Source: CAYYIS01 sp964470965
Lineage (GTDB): Bacteria > JAAXHH01 > JABIQT01
Direction: 5' to 3'
NCBI GenBank assembly: GCA_964470965.1
Contig: CAYYIS010000009.1
Span: 1 to 64,000 of the forward strand
Length of the DNA stretch: 64,000 nucleotides
Each line of letters opens with the position of its first letter. The first letter of the stretch is position 1. This document shows, piece by piece, positions 36,334 to 45,428 of this stretch. The position numbers were made by a program, and so were the translations under genes. Under the pieces are notes generated by a model, which saw only the letters and a list, made by a program, of their open reading frames with translations, made no database searches and was not told where the DNA came from.

Positions 36334-36815
36334 ATGATTTGAGCGCAACAGCTTCCCCTCGTCAGCCTGGCCTCCTTATTAACGATAGCGGCCCTTTCTC
36401 CCGCTTCACCCGTCCAGAAGGTGATACTGCCTGATGCTCCGCCGGCTTCACGCCGGATGTTTCGTGTACTTACCCCTGGCCCGGCGGTGGTCGATATCAG
36501 GCGTCTGATTGTATAACCGTGGGCATGGTGGGTATCTTTGATGTCTTACGCGACTGGACCCCAGCCTACGTATCGACGGCTGCCATCAGTCAGCTCCTGA
36601 CGGTACTGTATCTGCTGGATCGCTCTCGCTCTTGCTGTTTACCAAGATGGTGTGCTGCGCGAAATTATGTCCTTCTAAAATCCGGCGGGACAGGTGTCGA
36701 TACCTCCCTGATGAGCAGGTGTATGCCATCAAACCGGTTTCCGATTGACAACAGGAATTAAATGTCTACTTAAATGTCTACATAGATATAATCAATCAAC
36801 TGAAAGGAGATCCCC
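36334..36815. other. 482-base gap before the M14 peptidase gene
   Basis: No gene is supported here. A GC hairpin CCGGC-TTCAC-GCCGG (near 36440-36455) and a 12-base tandem duplication (36758-36781) are the only structures. TATAAT occurs at 36787-36792 with a poor -35. Confidence 0.45.
36758..36781 (+). repeat. Tandem 12-base duplication upstream of the M14 gene
   Basis: TTAAATGTCTAC occurs twice head to tail (36758-36769 and 36770-36781). TTGACA lies just before it (36745-36750) and TATAAT just after it (36787-36792). The duplication separates those two boxes, which are too far apart to form one promoter. Confidence 0.55.
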
Positions 36816-39659
36816 ATGTTTTCCCGATCGTCCGTTCATGCAGGCCGAGGTCTTTGGTGTATGCTAATCATAGTTTTTCCGGTGCTGCTCTTGGCGCAGA
36901 CCAACGATGCCTCATGGCGGGCCGAAGCCCGTTGGGACACCGTTGATGAAACCGGTACCGCCGATATCCATCGGTTTACCACGGATCCCAGCTATGCGAC
37001 TCCGCTCGTCAGTTACATTCCGGAACATCCGAGCGTGCCGTCACCGCGAGACATCCTGGGATACATCGTGGGGACGGAAGGCAAGCTCACCCATCCGAAC
37101 GATGAATATAGGTATTTCGATGCACTGGCTGAGGCCTCGTCCAGGGTCACCATCCAGGAACTGGGGTTTTCTGAAGAAGGTCGGCGTATGATACTGGTAT
37201 TCATTTCAGATGAAGAGACCATCGGGAACCTGGACCGGTACAAGGCCTACAACGCGGCACTCGCCGACCCGAGAAAAACGGACGAAGCGGAGGCTCTGCG
37301 TATCGCGGAGCGGGGCAAGCCGATCATGACAATCAACGCTGGCCTGCATTCCCCTGAAACCGGCCCGCCGGAGATGGTCATGGAACTGGCTTACCGTCTC
37401 GCCGTGTCAAATCATCCCGACATCAAGGAGATCAGGGACAATGTGATCACTTCCATTATCCCGGTTACGGAAGTGGACGGACGTGCGCGAACAATCGAGT
37501 GGTACTATCGCTATCTCACGGAGTATGAGGACCGGGATTATATGCCTCCTCGCTCGCCCCCTTACTGGGGCGCCCACGCGTACCACGACAACAATCGCGA
37601 CGGCCTTCAGATGACACTGAAACTCACCCAGCATTACGCCAGCATGTTCCATGAATGGCATCCCCAGTACGTCCTCGATCTGCACGAATCCGTGCCTTTA
37701 ATGTACGTATCGATGGGCACCGGGCCATACAACGAACTAATCGATCCGATCGCCAAGGCGGAATGGCAATGGGTGGCCAACTGGGAGGTCACACGGCTCA
37801 ATCAGCAGGGACTCAAAGGCGTGTGGACCTGGGGTTTTTACACCGGATGGAATCCGGGGTACCTAATGTGGATCGCCTTGAACCACAATTCCCTCGGGCG
37901 GTTTTACGAGACATTCGGAAACATGATTCCCAAAACCATGGAACGAAGCCTTGAGAACAGCCGTGACGCAGCAGGCAATCGGATTACGTCTGAGCAGTGG
38001 TACCGGACGAATCCCCCCGATAAGAAGGTAATGTGGTCCTTCCGTAACAACACCAACTACATGCAGTCCGGTGTTCTTGCGTCGTTGACTCTGATGGCCC
38101 GCAATGGAAAGACCATGCTGCACAATTTCTGGAAGAAGGGGTACAACAGCTGGCAGCGTGGAACGAACGAAGCCCCCTATGGCTGGGTCATTCCCGGAGA
38201 CCAGGGCGCCAGAGATCGTTTGGCTTACCTGATCAATCAGCTCGGTCGCCACAAAATCGAAGTACATCGTTCGACAAAGGATTTCAAAGTGGGTGACAGC
38301 GAGTACAAGAAGGGTGATTTCGTGGTGCGTACCGACCAGCCTTACGGCAACTATGCCCGGAATCTGCTGAAGGTTACCAAATTTCCAACCGAGGCTAAAT
38401 ATCGCCCTTACGATGACGTCTCCTGGACATACGGCAAAATTTACCGGGTCGATACACACGAGATCAGTGACAAAGCACTTCTGGACGTAAAAGACCTGGA
38501 ACTGGTTACCGAACCGGTGACGCTTGCCGGAAGGATGAGGGGAAAAGGCCGTCGCTCCTATGTCATCAAGCAGGATGGGGCTAATGCTCATGTCACACTG
38601 CGTTATGCTTTGAAGGATTTCAAAATTACGGCTGCGGAGGCCTCTTTTGAGGCCGGAGGAATGACCTTTCCCCTTGGTAGCTGGATCATTCCCGACCAGG
38701 CTGGTTTGAGGGATAAATTGGTCAGAGCCGCCGCGGATGCGACGGTGGACATTTACGCCTTCGATGAAGAGCCCGATGTTGCCGCACATGAACTGGACCT
38801 GCCCAGGCTGGCATTGTACCACAACTGGACCAGCACGCAGCCGGACGGGTGGGTCCGGTATTCACTCGGGCAGGCGGACGTCGATTTCGATTACATCAAC
38901 GATGACGATATAAAAATGGGCGGACTGGGCAGCCGCTACGACGTTATCGTGATGGCACATCAGGGCGGATTCGGCAATCTCAAGAGTATGATCCACGGCC
39001 GCGATACCCGTTTCGGACCGATGCCCTATGAAAAAACCAGTGACTATGCGAGCCACGGTGTGATCGACTCCTCACCCGATATCACAGGCGGTATGGGCTT
39101 CCGAGGGCTTGCTAACATGGAGACGTTTCTTAATAACGGCGGCACCCTCATGCTGCTTGGCTCGGCAGGCAAACTGGCTACCGACTCCGGTTTGCTTCGA
39201 AACGTAGGTGCCTTGAGCAATTCCGCCGTGAACACGCCAGGTTCGGCGATACAGGCTAAAGTGGTGCGGCGTAATCATCCAATAGCCTACGGTTTCGAAG
39301 ACGTGCATCATGTGTTCCGGACCAACGGCCCGGTGTACACCGTACCGAAACGGTTCGAACATTGGATTGTGGTGCAATACGGCACCAAGTCACCACCGGG
39401 TGAGGATACAGATGATAAAAAACCTGCCGGTTCCATCATGCAGACAGGCTACATTTCCGGCCAGGATGCCCTGGAGCGAAAGGGTGTCGTCCTCGATGTG
39501 CCTCGGCATAAAGGCGGGCGTGTCATTCTTTACAGCTTTAACCCCCTGCATCGGCATTTGAATGTGGGTGATCAGAACTATGTGTTCAATGCTATTCTGA
39601 ACTGGAATGACTTTCCGGCACCTACGCCCAAGAAGAACGCCGGGCTGGCAGTGGATTGA
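36816..39659 (+). CDS. Secreted M14 zinc carboxypeptidase-like protein
   Basis: This 947-residue protein starts with a Sec signal peptide ending near LLLAQ. The M14 metallopeptidase domain has the zinc motif H178-x-x-E181 (GLHSPETG), the distal H290 (LDLHES) and an N-N-R segment at 259-261 that binds the substrate carboxylate in this family. The C-terminal part (about 700-947) resembles a class I glutamine-amidotransferase or ThuA-type alpha/beta domain (VIVMAHQGG, then VLDVPRHKGGRVILYSFNP). AAAGGAG precedes ATG 36816. It heads the operon with the sulfatase. Confidence 0.9.
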   Translation: MFSRSSVHAGRGLWCMLIIVFPVLLLAQTNDASWRAEARWDTVDETGTADIHRFTTDPSYATPLVSYIPEHPSVPSPRDILGYIVGTEGKLTHPNDEYRYFDALAEASSRVTIQELGFSEEGRRMILVFISDEETIGNLDRYKAYNAALADPRKTDEAEALRIAERGKPIMTINAGLHSPETGPPEMVMELAYRLAVSNHPDIKEIRDNVITSIIPVTEVDGRARTIEWYYRYLTEYEDRDYMPPRSPPYWGAHAYHDNNRDGLQMTLKLTQHYASMFHEWHPQYVLDLHESVPLMYVSMGTGPYNELIDPIAKAEWQWVANWEVTRLNQQGLKGVWTWGFYTGWNPGYLMWIALNHNSLGRFYETFGNMIPKTMERSLENSRDAAGNRITSEQWYRTNPPDKKVMWSFRNNTNYMQSGVLASLTLMARNGKTMLHNFWKKGYNSWQRGTNEAPYGWVIPGDQGARDRLAYLINQLGRHKIEVHRSTKDFKVGDSEYKKGDFVVRTDQPYGNYARNLLKVTKFPTEAKYRPYDDVSWTYGKIYRVDTHEISDKALLDVKDLELVTEPVTLAGRMRGKGRRSYVIKQDGANAHVTLRYALKDFKITAAEASFEAGGMTFPLGSWIIPDQAGLRDKLVRAAADATVDIYAFDEEPDVAAHELDLPRLALYHNWTSTQPDGWVRYSLGQADVDFDYINDDDIKMGGLGSRYDVIVMAHQGGFGNLKSMIHGRDTRFGPMPYEKTSDYASHGVIDSSPDITGGMGFRGLANMETFLNNGGTLMLLGSAGKLATDSGLLRNVGALSNSAVNTPGSAIQAKVVRRNHPIAYGFEDVHHVFRTNGPVYTVPKRFEHWIVVQYGTKSPPGEDTDDKKPAGSIMQTGYISGQDALERKGVVLDVPRHKGGRVILYSFNPLHRHLNVGDQNYVFNAILNWNDFPAPTPKKNAGLAVD

Positions 39660-39669
39660 GGAGACTCCC

Positions 39670-41016
39670 GTGAATGCTTACAACATAGTGTATATTCATT
39701 CCCACGACACAGGGCGATATGTGCAGCCCTACGGTCATGCTATCCCAACGCCGCATGTGCAGAAGCTGGCGGAGGATGGCGTCCTGTTCCGGGAGGCGTT
39801 CTGTGCGAATCCGACCTGCTCGCCGAGTCGCGGAGCGCTTCTGACTGGTCAGTGGCCGCATAGCTGCGGGATGCTGGGGCTTGTGAATCGGGGCTGGTCG
39901 ATCCATCATCCCGAACGGCTTATCATGCACACGCTACAGGCGAATGGTTACGAAACGGTATTGTCGGGGTTTCAACATGTGGTTCGCAACGAGGAAGAAG
40001 CGGGTTGGAGTCGCAGGTTGCGGCAGGACGTCGGCGATGCAAACGCTCCGGCCGAGGAACTTGCAGCGGCGTTTCTGGCAGAAGACCATGATCGGCCGTT
40101 CTTTCTCGATGTGGGCTTTGGAGAAACACATCGCATGGCCGATGGCTTCTCCCCACCCCCGGATGGAGAATCACCCACCGATCCGCGATATATCCGTACG
40201 CCCGCTCCGTTTCCGGACACGCCCGAGCTTCGTGAGGACATGGCGCTGTTTATCGACGCCGCCCGTTCCCTGGATTCGAAGATGGGTGCCGTGTTCAAAG
40301 CGCTCGACCGGAATGGTCTGAGGGACAATACGATCGTCATATGCACTACCGATCACGGTATCGCATTTCCGATGATGAAGTGTCACCTCACCGATCACGG
40401 CATGGGGGTTATGCTCATCGTACGCGGTCCCGGGGGATTCGAGGGTGGCAAGGTGCTCAACGGAGTGGTTAGCCATATCGATATCTTCCCGACGATCTGC
40501 GAGGTTCTCGGTATTGATCCACCGGACTGGCTGCAGGGCGTTTCTCTGATGCCGCTGGTGTACGGCCAGGCGGATGCTGTCCGAGATGAGACGTTTGCAG
40601 AGGTCAACTACCACGCTGCCTACGAACCGCAACGGGCGGCACGCACCACGCGCTGGAAATACATAAGGCGCTACGGTAACAGGAACAGACCGGTGCTGAC
40701 CAATTGTGACGATTGCATAACCAAGACATATGTGACAGAACAGGGGTGGCGTGACCTCGAAATACCGGAAGAAAGGCTCTATGATACGATCTTCGATCCC
40801 GGTGAAACCAACAATCTGGCAGGAGATTCGAAATACGAGAAAATCCTTGTGGAAATGCGGCAGAAGATGAATCAATGGATGACGGAAACGGATGATCCTC
40901 TGTTGTCAGGTCCTGTAGTGAACCCACCGGTTACTGGTGAGATCAACGATCAGGGTGATTATTCTCCGAGTAAGGATCCGCATTATAAGGCAAAGGAGTT
41001 GCTGGGGCTATTGTAA
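39670..41016 (+). CDS. Sulfatase, heparan N-sulfatase (SGSH)-like
   Basis: This 448-residue enzyme has the sulfatase signature C50-S-P-S-R, where Cys is converted to formylglycine by an enzyme encoded elsewhere. The HSHDTGRYVQPYG opening and DHGIAFPMMKCH segment match the SGSH branch, whose human member removes N-sulfate from glucosamine. No signal peptide is seen, so localisation is unclear. The start is GTG 39670, directly after GAGGAG. The frame also reaches an ATG at 39607 inside the M14 gene, which is not needed. Confidence 0.92.
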   Translation: MNAYNIVYIHSHDTGRYVQPYGHAIPTPHVQKLAEDGVLFREAFCANPTCSPSRGALLTGQWPHSCGMLGLVNRGWSIHHPERLIMHTLQANGYETVLSGFQHVVRNEEEAGWSRRLRQDVGDANAPAEELAAAFLAEDHDRPFFLDVGFGETHRMADGFSPPPDGESPTDPRYIRTPAPFPDTPELREDMALFIDAARSLDSKMGAVFKALDRNGLRDNTIVICTTDHGIAFPMMKCHLTDHGMGVMLIVRGPGGFEGGKVLNGVVSHIDIFPTICEVLGIDPPDWLQGVSLMPLVYGQADAVRDETFAEVNYHAAYEPQRAARTTRWKYIRRYGNRNRPVLTNCDDCITKTYVTEQGWRDLEIPEERLYDTIFDPGETNNLAGDSKYEKILVEMRQKMNQWMTETDDPLLSGPVVNPPVTGEINDQGDYSPSKDPHYKAKELLGLL

Positions 41017-41025
41017 ACCAGACCA

Positions 41026-41853
41026 ATGCCGTCCGTTTATCTCAATCATCTCCTGATCTTCGTCGACCGTGCGACCTACCGGGCCATTGCCGAGTCAGAT
41101 TTTCTGATGGGGGAACTGGCTCCGGCCGAAGAGCGCACCACCATCGATGAGGAAAATAACGCCTCGTGGACAGGCTGCTACTACTATGGTGTTCGGACCT
41201 ACTTCGAATTCATGGATCCCGATGCTACCACCTGGAAGCCCGTGGATGGCATAGCATTCGGTGTGGATGAGCCGGAGGCGGCCGGGGTTATCCGGAACTC
41301 GTTGGTACGGACCCTCCAAACGGATGTCCGTCGTTATCCCAGGACAAGACGTTATGAAGGCCGAGATATATCCTGGTTCGATATGATCGAGCACGACCGT
41401 CCCGACAACGCGCAGATAATTTCCTGGTTAATGGCTTACGATCCGGAATTCCTGAAACGATGGGAGCCGCATCTACCGCCTGCATTCGGTGGCGTTCGAC
41501 GGGAGGATGTCCTACAGCGGTATCGGTCGCGGGTGGAGAAAGGTGACTCGCGGAAGAGGTATTTTAAGGATATCACAGACGTTTCCGTTGTCCTGCCGGA
41601 GGATGATGGCGCACGGTTAAGGAAAGAGCTGGCAGCCTTCGGATATATTGTGTCGGGTGATGGTAACACATACACGGCAGTCGGCCCCGATATAAGTATT
41701 ACCGTGAATCCCGGCGATCCGCCTCACACCGGAATCCGGACGTTTACGGTTTCATTGAATTATGAGAAGACTGGGAAGCTGGAATATTGGTTTGGCCCCC
41801 GCTGCAGTCTGATATTCGGCGATGACCTGACGGCAACATGGACGTTGCAGTGA
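41026..41853 (+). CDS. Protein of unknown function, DUF5829-like
   Basis: This 275-residue protein has the opening YLNHLLIFVDRATYRAIAES, which resembles the DUF5829 family with a glyoxalase-like fold. There is no signal peptide or known catalytic motif. It follows the sulfatase by nine bases and ends just before a strong terminator, so it is the last gene of that operon. The DUF assignment is from memory and needs a profile search. Confidence 0.65.
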   Translation: MPSVYLNHLLIFVDRATYRAIAESDFLMGELAPAEERTTIDEENNASWTGCYYYGVRTYFEFMDPDATTWKPVDGIAFGVDEPEAAGVIRNSLVRTLQTDVRRYPRTRRYEGRDISWFDMIEHDRPDNAQIISWLMAYDPEFLKRWEPHLPPAFGGVRREDVLQRYRSRVEKGDSRKRYFKDITDVSVVLPEDDGARLRKELAAFGYIVSGDGNTYTAVGPDISITVNPGDPPHTGIRTFTVSLNYEKTGKLEYWFGPRCSLIFGDDLTATWTLQ

Positions 41854-41871
41854 GAGGGTTTTTGGACGACT

Positions 41872-41912
41872 GGCGATTGACCTGATGGATTCGGTTGATC
41901 GCCTTCTTGTTT
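41872..41912 (+). terminator. Rho-independent terminator of the M14-sulfatase operon
   Basis: GGCGATTGACC and GGTTGATCGCC form an eleven-pair stem with two G-U pairs around a ten-base loop, followed by the T-rich TTCTTGTTT. It begins 18 bases after the last gene, in the space between two convergent operons. Confidence 0.6.
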
Positions 41913-41937
41913 CATGCCGCGCACCTGCGAGTGATCG

Positions 41938-41959
41938 GGACTGGGGGGACTCCCGGTCC
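41938..41959. terminator. GC-rich hairpin between convergent operons
   Basis: A 22-base element forms an eight-pair stem (GGACTGGG with CCCGGTCC) around GGGACT. It lies just outside the stop of the phytanoyl dioxygenase gene on the minus strand. No T-run follows on either strand, so termination from it is uncertain. Confidence 0.4.
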
Positions 41960-41972
41960 GAAATATACTTAA

Positions 41973-42941
41973 CTACTCCTTCTTGCCAATCTGCGTCCAA
42001 CCTCTTCCGGGCATGAACGGACGGGCTTTTTCATATCGTTCCCGCACTTGGCGAAAATGTTCTGGCGTCTCCACCTGATTCTCAGGGTGTTCCTTATCTT
42101 TAATCACGAAATCGGCTTCCGGGGGATAGCAGGCCATGGTCACCGCATCACGTTCAGGCGTGTAGGTTTCCGGTGGCTCATCGACGTTGTTCGGCGCTTC
42201 TTTGCCCTGGTACCGGAGATCTATGCTCCAGCGTACCTGATTCGATGAATTGGTATAGGAGGAATGCGGCGTCAGGTTTGTCAGGAACAGGGCTCCCCCG
42301 GCTTCCATTTCTATTGGAACCGGATCTCTGGCCGGCAGATCTGCGTCAACGATTTCCAGGAACCCGGCATGGCCACCGGTGTAATGCCGCAGAATACCGT
42401 TTTTATGGGCACGAGGTAAAACATATAGACAGCCATTCTTGATGGTCGAATCCACCAGCGGTATCCAGCAGGTGACGATCATGAACTGGTCGCAGTGGGC
42501 GAGAAAATAGCCGGAGTCCTGATGCCACGGCACCTCACCGTGGTTGTAGTGCGGCATCTTGGTGCGAATGCGGTAAACCGACGAGCCGACCACATCCGGG
42601 CCTACAAGACTGCTTATACAGGAAACCAGCCCCGGGTGCCGAATCATCTCAAAAATCCCAGGACCGCTGAACCCGCCACCGCCCTTACCCATCACCGCAT
42701 GGCAGATGGACCGTCCGGCTTTTGCATTATCCTTATAGATGCACGCCAGTCGGGTTTCGAATCCCTCCCCCTCATATATCTCTTCGATCACCCCTTCTTC
42801 CTTCATGACGCGGCATTCCGAATCGACAATTTCGTTGATCGCGTCCTTGAGCGGCTGCATATCCGCCTGACTGTAGATTCCTGATTTGACGAGGTAGCCT
42901 TCTTCCTTGAAATGTTTAACTTCCTGCTCTGTAAGGTTCAT
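41973..42941 (-). CDS. Phytanoyl-CoA dioxygenase family protein
   Basis: This 322-residue Fe(II)/2-oxoglutarate enzyme has an intact facial triad: H140-x-D142 in PWHQDSGY and H226 in TPHSSYTN, with R237 to bind 2-oxoglutarate. The family hydroxylates varied small molecules, and the substrate is unknown. AAGGAA precedes ATG 42941. It is convergent with the sulfatase operon and stands alone, 77 bases after the MFS gene end. Confidence 0.93.
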   Translation of the reverse strand: MNLTEQEVKHFKEEGYLVKSGIYSQADMQPLKDAINEIVDSECRVMKEEGVIEEIYEGEGFETRLACIYKDNAKAGRSICHAVMGKGGGGFSGPGIFEMIRHPGLVSCISSLVGPDVVGSSVYRIRTKMPHYNHGEVPWHQDSGYFLAHCDQFMIVTCWIPLVDSTIKNGCLYVLPRAHKNGILRHYTGGHAGFLEIVDADLPARDPVPIEMEAGGALFLTNLTPHSSYTNSSNQVRWSIDLRYQGKEAPNNVDEPPETYTPERDAVTMACYPPEADFVIKDKEHPENQVETPEHFRQVRERYEKARPFMPGRGWTQIGKKE

Positions 42942-43018
42942 CGGAGTTTCCTTGTTCGTGTGGCGGTTTAATTCAGTTGCGACTGTTCTACCCTATATAA
43001 TAACATTAAAAACACAAA

Positions 43019-44221
43019 TCAACCCCTCTCCTTCGGTTCCTCAACACCTAATCCGAGCATAACAGCTGCGAGTATGGTCATGGCTGCGCTCACGACGCCA
43101 ACGGCGCCATAGCCCCAGGCGACATAGAGGAACCCGCTCAGGGCGGTTCCGGCACCGATGCCGATTTCGGCAAGTGTATTCTTGAGGGCGATGAGAGCGC
43201 CTCTGTCCTCGTCGGATGCCAGCGCTGTGATCAACGCCTGCAGCGGTGCCTGGCGAAAGGCGCCGGAGATGCCTGTGATTACGAATCCACCAAATACGAT
43301 CGTCAGATTATCGGTTATCCAGGGGATCCCAGCCAGACACGCCGCCATGACCACACTGCTGACCACCACCACCAGTCGTTTACCGAGTTTATCGGCAATC
43401 ATACCAGCGACAGGACTGCCGATTAGGGCCGCCGCGCCACTGGCCAGGAAAACCAGTCCTATGTGGCCGGTTGACAGAGCGTAGACGTCCCGCAGCCAGG
43501 TGCCGACATAGGTAATGAATCCGACCGTAGAAGCAGAAATAAAAAACGAAGCGATAACAGCAATAGCGGGACCCGGTTGTCTGAGAAAGCGGCGGTAATC
43601 GGTCAGTGACCGCGTGAAGGAACGGGTTGACGCGTTCGATGGTTTCAACAAGGGAATGACCCGCCACTGGGGAATCCAGAGAAGAGCCGCGATAGCGCCG
43701 AAAATGTAAAACACCATCCTCCAGGAGATGGCACCCGCGATCATAGCACCCATCGGTACGCCGATGATCATCGCCGCGAAGTAGCCGGACATGACCATGC
43801 CCATGACTTTGCCGCGCCGTTCATATGGGAAGTAGTCACCTATAAATGCGGTGACGGACAGGGACAGAGTACCGGCAGCGGCGCCGGTCAACGCACGGAA
43901 GATCAGAAGTGAAACATAGTCCCACGCAGTGCCGCACAGGGCCGTACTCACTGCGAAGACGGCGAGTCCGTATACCAGAAGAACCTTCCGGCCGAGACGG
44001 TCGGACAAAGGGCCCAGTATGAAAGAGGTTGCCGCAGCGGCAAACGCATACACGGAAACCAGGAAACCGGCCTTTTCAGACCCGATCCCCAGCGCATCCA
44101 TGATGTCCGGCAGCAGCGGGGAGATGATCTGGTTGTCGGCCACTGCCGCGAACATCGTGCCGAACAATACGGCAATGATCCGGCCGTCTCGTCTCCGCTC
44201 TTTGGTAAATTTGTTATTCAA
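43019..44221 (-). CDS. MFS transporter, DHA1 drug-efflux type
   Basis: This 400-residue protein has twelve membrane helices and MFS motif A (GPLSDRLGRKVLL) between helices 2 and 3. It resembles the 12-helix proton-driven exporters of sugars, drugs and amino acids. The start is probably TTG 44221, which overlaps the stop region of the esterase gene (CACTTTGAATAAC). There is no ribosome-binding site, so it depends on coupling to the esterase. The exported compound may be the esterase product or substrate, which is speculation from context. Confidence 0.88.
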   Translation of the reverse strand: MNNKFTKERRRDGRIIAVLFGTMFAAVADNQIISPLLPDIMDALGIGSEKAGFLVSVYAFAAAATSFILGPLSDRLGRKVLLVYGLAVFAVSTALCGTAWDYVSLLIFRALTGAAAGTLSLSVTAFIGDYFPYERRGKVMGMVMSGYFAAMIIGVPMGAMIAGAISWRMVFYIFGAIAALLWIPQWRVIPLLKPSNASTRSFTRSLTDYRRFLRQPGPAIAVIASFFISASTVGFITYVGTWLRDVYALSTGHIGLVFLASGAAALIGSPVAGMIADKLGKRLVVVVSSVVMAACLAGIPWITDNLTIVFGGFVITGISGAFRQAPLQALITALASDEDRGALIALKNTLAEIGIGAGTALSGFLYVAWGYGAVGVVSAAMTILAAVMLGLGVEEPKERG

Positions 44222-45086
44222 AGTGTTTGGAATGGAATGTCATGGAACGGTGCAGGGTCGTCTTAACATAGTCCCAGCCGTGTCCGCCCGGATAGAGGCC
44301 ATATTCGTGAGGAATCCCGGCCGAATCCATAACGTCGTGCAATTTGGCCGCGCCGAGGAAAAAACCATAGCGGTCCTCCGTACCACAGTCGAAATACCAG
44401 TGTACGGAGTCCAAGTTTTTTGCAGATCGCGCCAGGTCGACCGGGTTGTGCGCTGACCAGTACGCCTCGTCGATGGGGTTGCCGAACACCGCCTCGAAGA
44501 ACCGGGACTGGAAAGACTGCAGCAGCCTGGGCGACAATTTACTGATCGGCACCGGGAGCAGAACGGCACTGTGGGCGCTGGAAGCGGAGAATAGGTCCGG
44601 GTGTCGCATGGCCAGCATCAGAGCGCCGTAGCCGCCCATGGACACGCCGCTGATGGCACGGGAAGACCGTTCTGGGTTGATACGATAGGATTTTTCAATA
44701 AAAGGAATAAAATCGTTCAGAATGTAATCTTCGTACGCCGCGTTTCCGCGTACCGAATTCACGTAAAAACTATTATCCCCGTCCGGCATGGCGATGATCA
44801 TCGGCATTACGCTACCGTCCGCTATCAGCTGATCCAACACCTTCCGCGCCCCCCGTTCGATCCATCGCTGCTCCGAGCCGAACAGGCCGTGGAGAAAGTA
44901 CACGGCCGGATATGTTCGGTCAGAGTTTTGATATCCCGCCGGCAGATAAACCGCACACTGCTTTTCCTGGCCGAGTGCTTCGCTGTTGAACGATTTATAT
45001 TCGACAGATGATGGTTGTGCGTAGGTAAGAGAGGGTAACAACACAAAAGACAACAGGAAACGGTATAAAATCAGGTATTTAGACAT
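44214..45086 (-). CDS. Secreted esterase (PF00756/Ag85-type)
   Basis: This 290-residue protein has a Sec signal peptide ending near TYAQ. Its alpha/beta-hydrolase core has the nucleophile S149 in GVSMGG, with D238 (CGTEDRY) and H269 (GGHGW) completing the triad. It resembles feruloyl esterases, S-formylglutathione-hydrolase-like and Ag85 enzymes. The gene starts after a weak AAAGG element and is driven by a promoter 44 bases upstream. The stop overlaps the start of the MFS gene by eight bases. Confidence 0.9.
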   Translation of the reverse strand: MSKYLILYRFLLSFVLLPSLTYAQPSSVEYKSFNSEALGQEKQCAVYLPAGYQNSDRTYPAVYFLHGLFGSEQRWIERGARKVLDQLIADGSVMPMIIAMPDGDNSFYVNSVRGNAAYEDYILNDFIPFIEKSYRINPERSSRAISGVSMGGYGALMLAMRHPDLFSASSAHSAVLLPVPISKLSPRLLQSFQSRFFEAVFGNPIDEAYWSAHNPVDLARSAKNLDSVHWYFDCGTEDRYGFFLGAAKLHDVMDSAGIPHEYGLYPGGHGWDYVKTTLHRSMTFHSKHFE

Positions 45087-45428
45087 TGATCGGCCTTTTC
45101 ATGTGACGAAAATCAGCAGGGTACCGACCAATGTATCCCAATATTCCGCTTTGTGTCAATCAAAAGATAAGGCTGAGGCCCATCACAAACTTGGATGGTG
45201 GACCGGCCTCGCACAGTTATTGTATGGCGCGTTACGCGTCGTCGTCATCAGGACAGATAGCCCAATCGGTATCCGCATTGCGGCTGTCGCAGAACCACAG
45301 GGGCGACAATCTGTTGCATCGATAGACCACCAGTATGTGTACTGGCTCTGGTCGCTGTATGCTCAGGGGTGAAAACTGGTGGGGAATTACCGGGGCTGTA
45401 CCCATTTTGAAAGGTGTTAATGCCCGGT
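45087..45428. other. 342-base gap between esterase and permease genes
   Basis: Both flanking genes are on the minus strand. The only supported element is the esterase promoter near the 45087 side. No ORF or RNA gene is convincing in the remainder. Confidence 0.45.
45130..45159 (-). promoter_or_regulatory. Promoter of the esterase-MFS operon
   Basis: On the minus strand a perfect TTGACA (45159 to 45154) and TACATT (45135 to 45130) are separated by 18 bases. This would start transcription about 35 bases before the esterase start codon. Confidence 0.5.

Noticed and set aside
36519..36761. 80-codon frame before the M14 gene
   Set aside because: The composition does not look coding and no Shine-Dalgarno is present.
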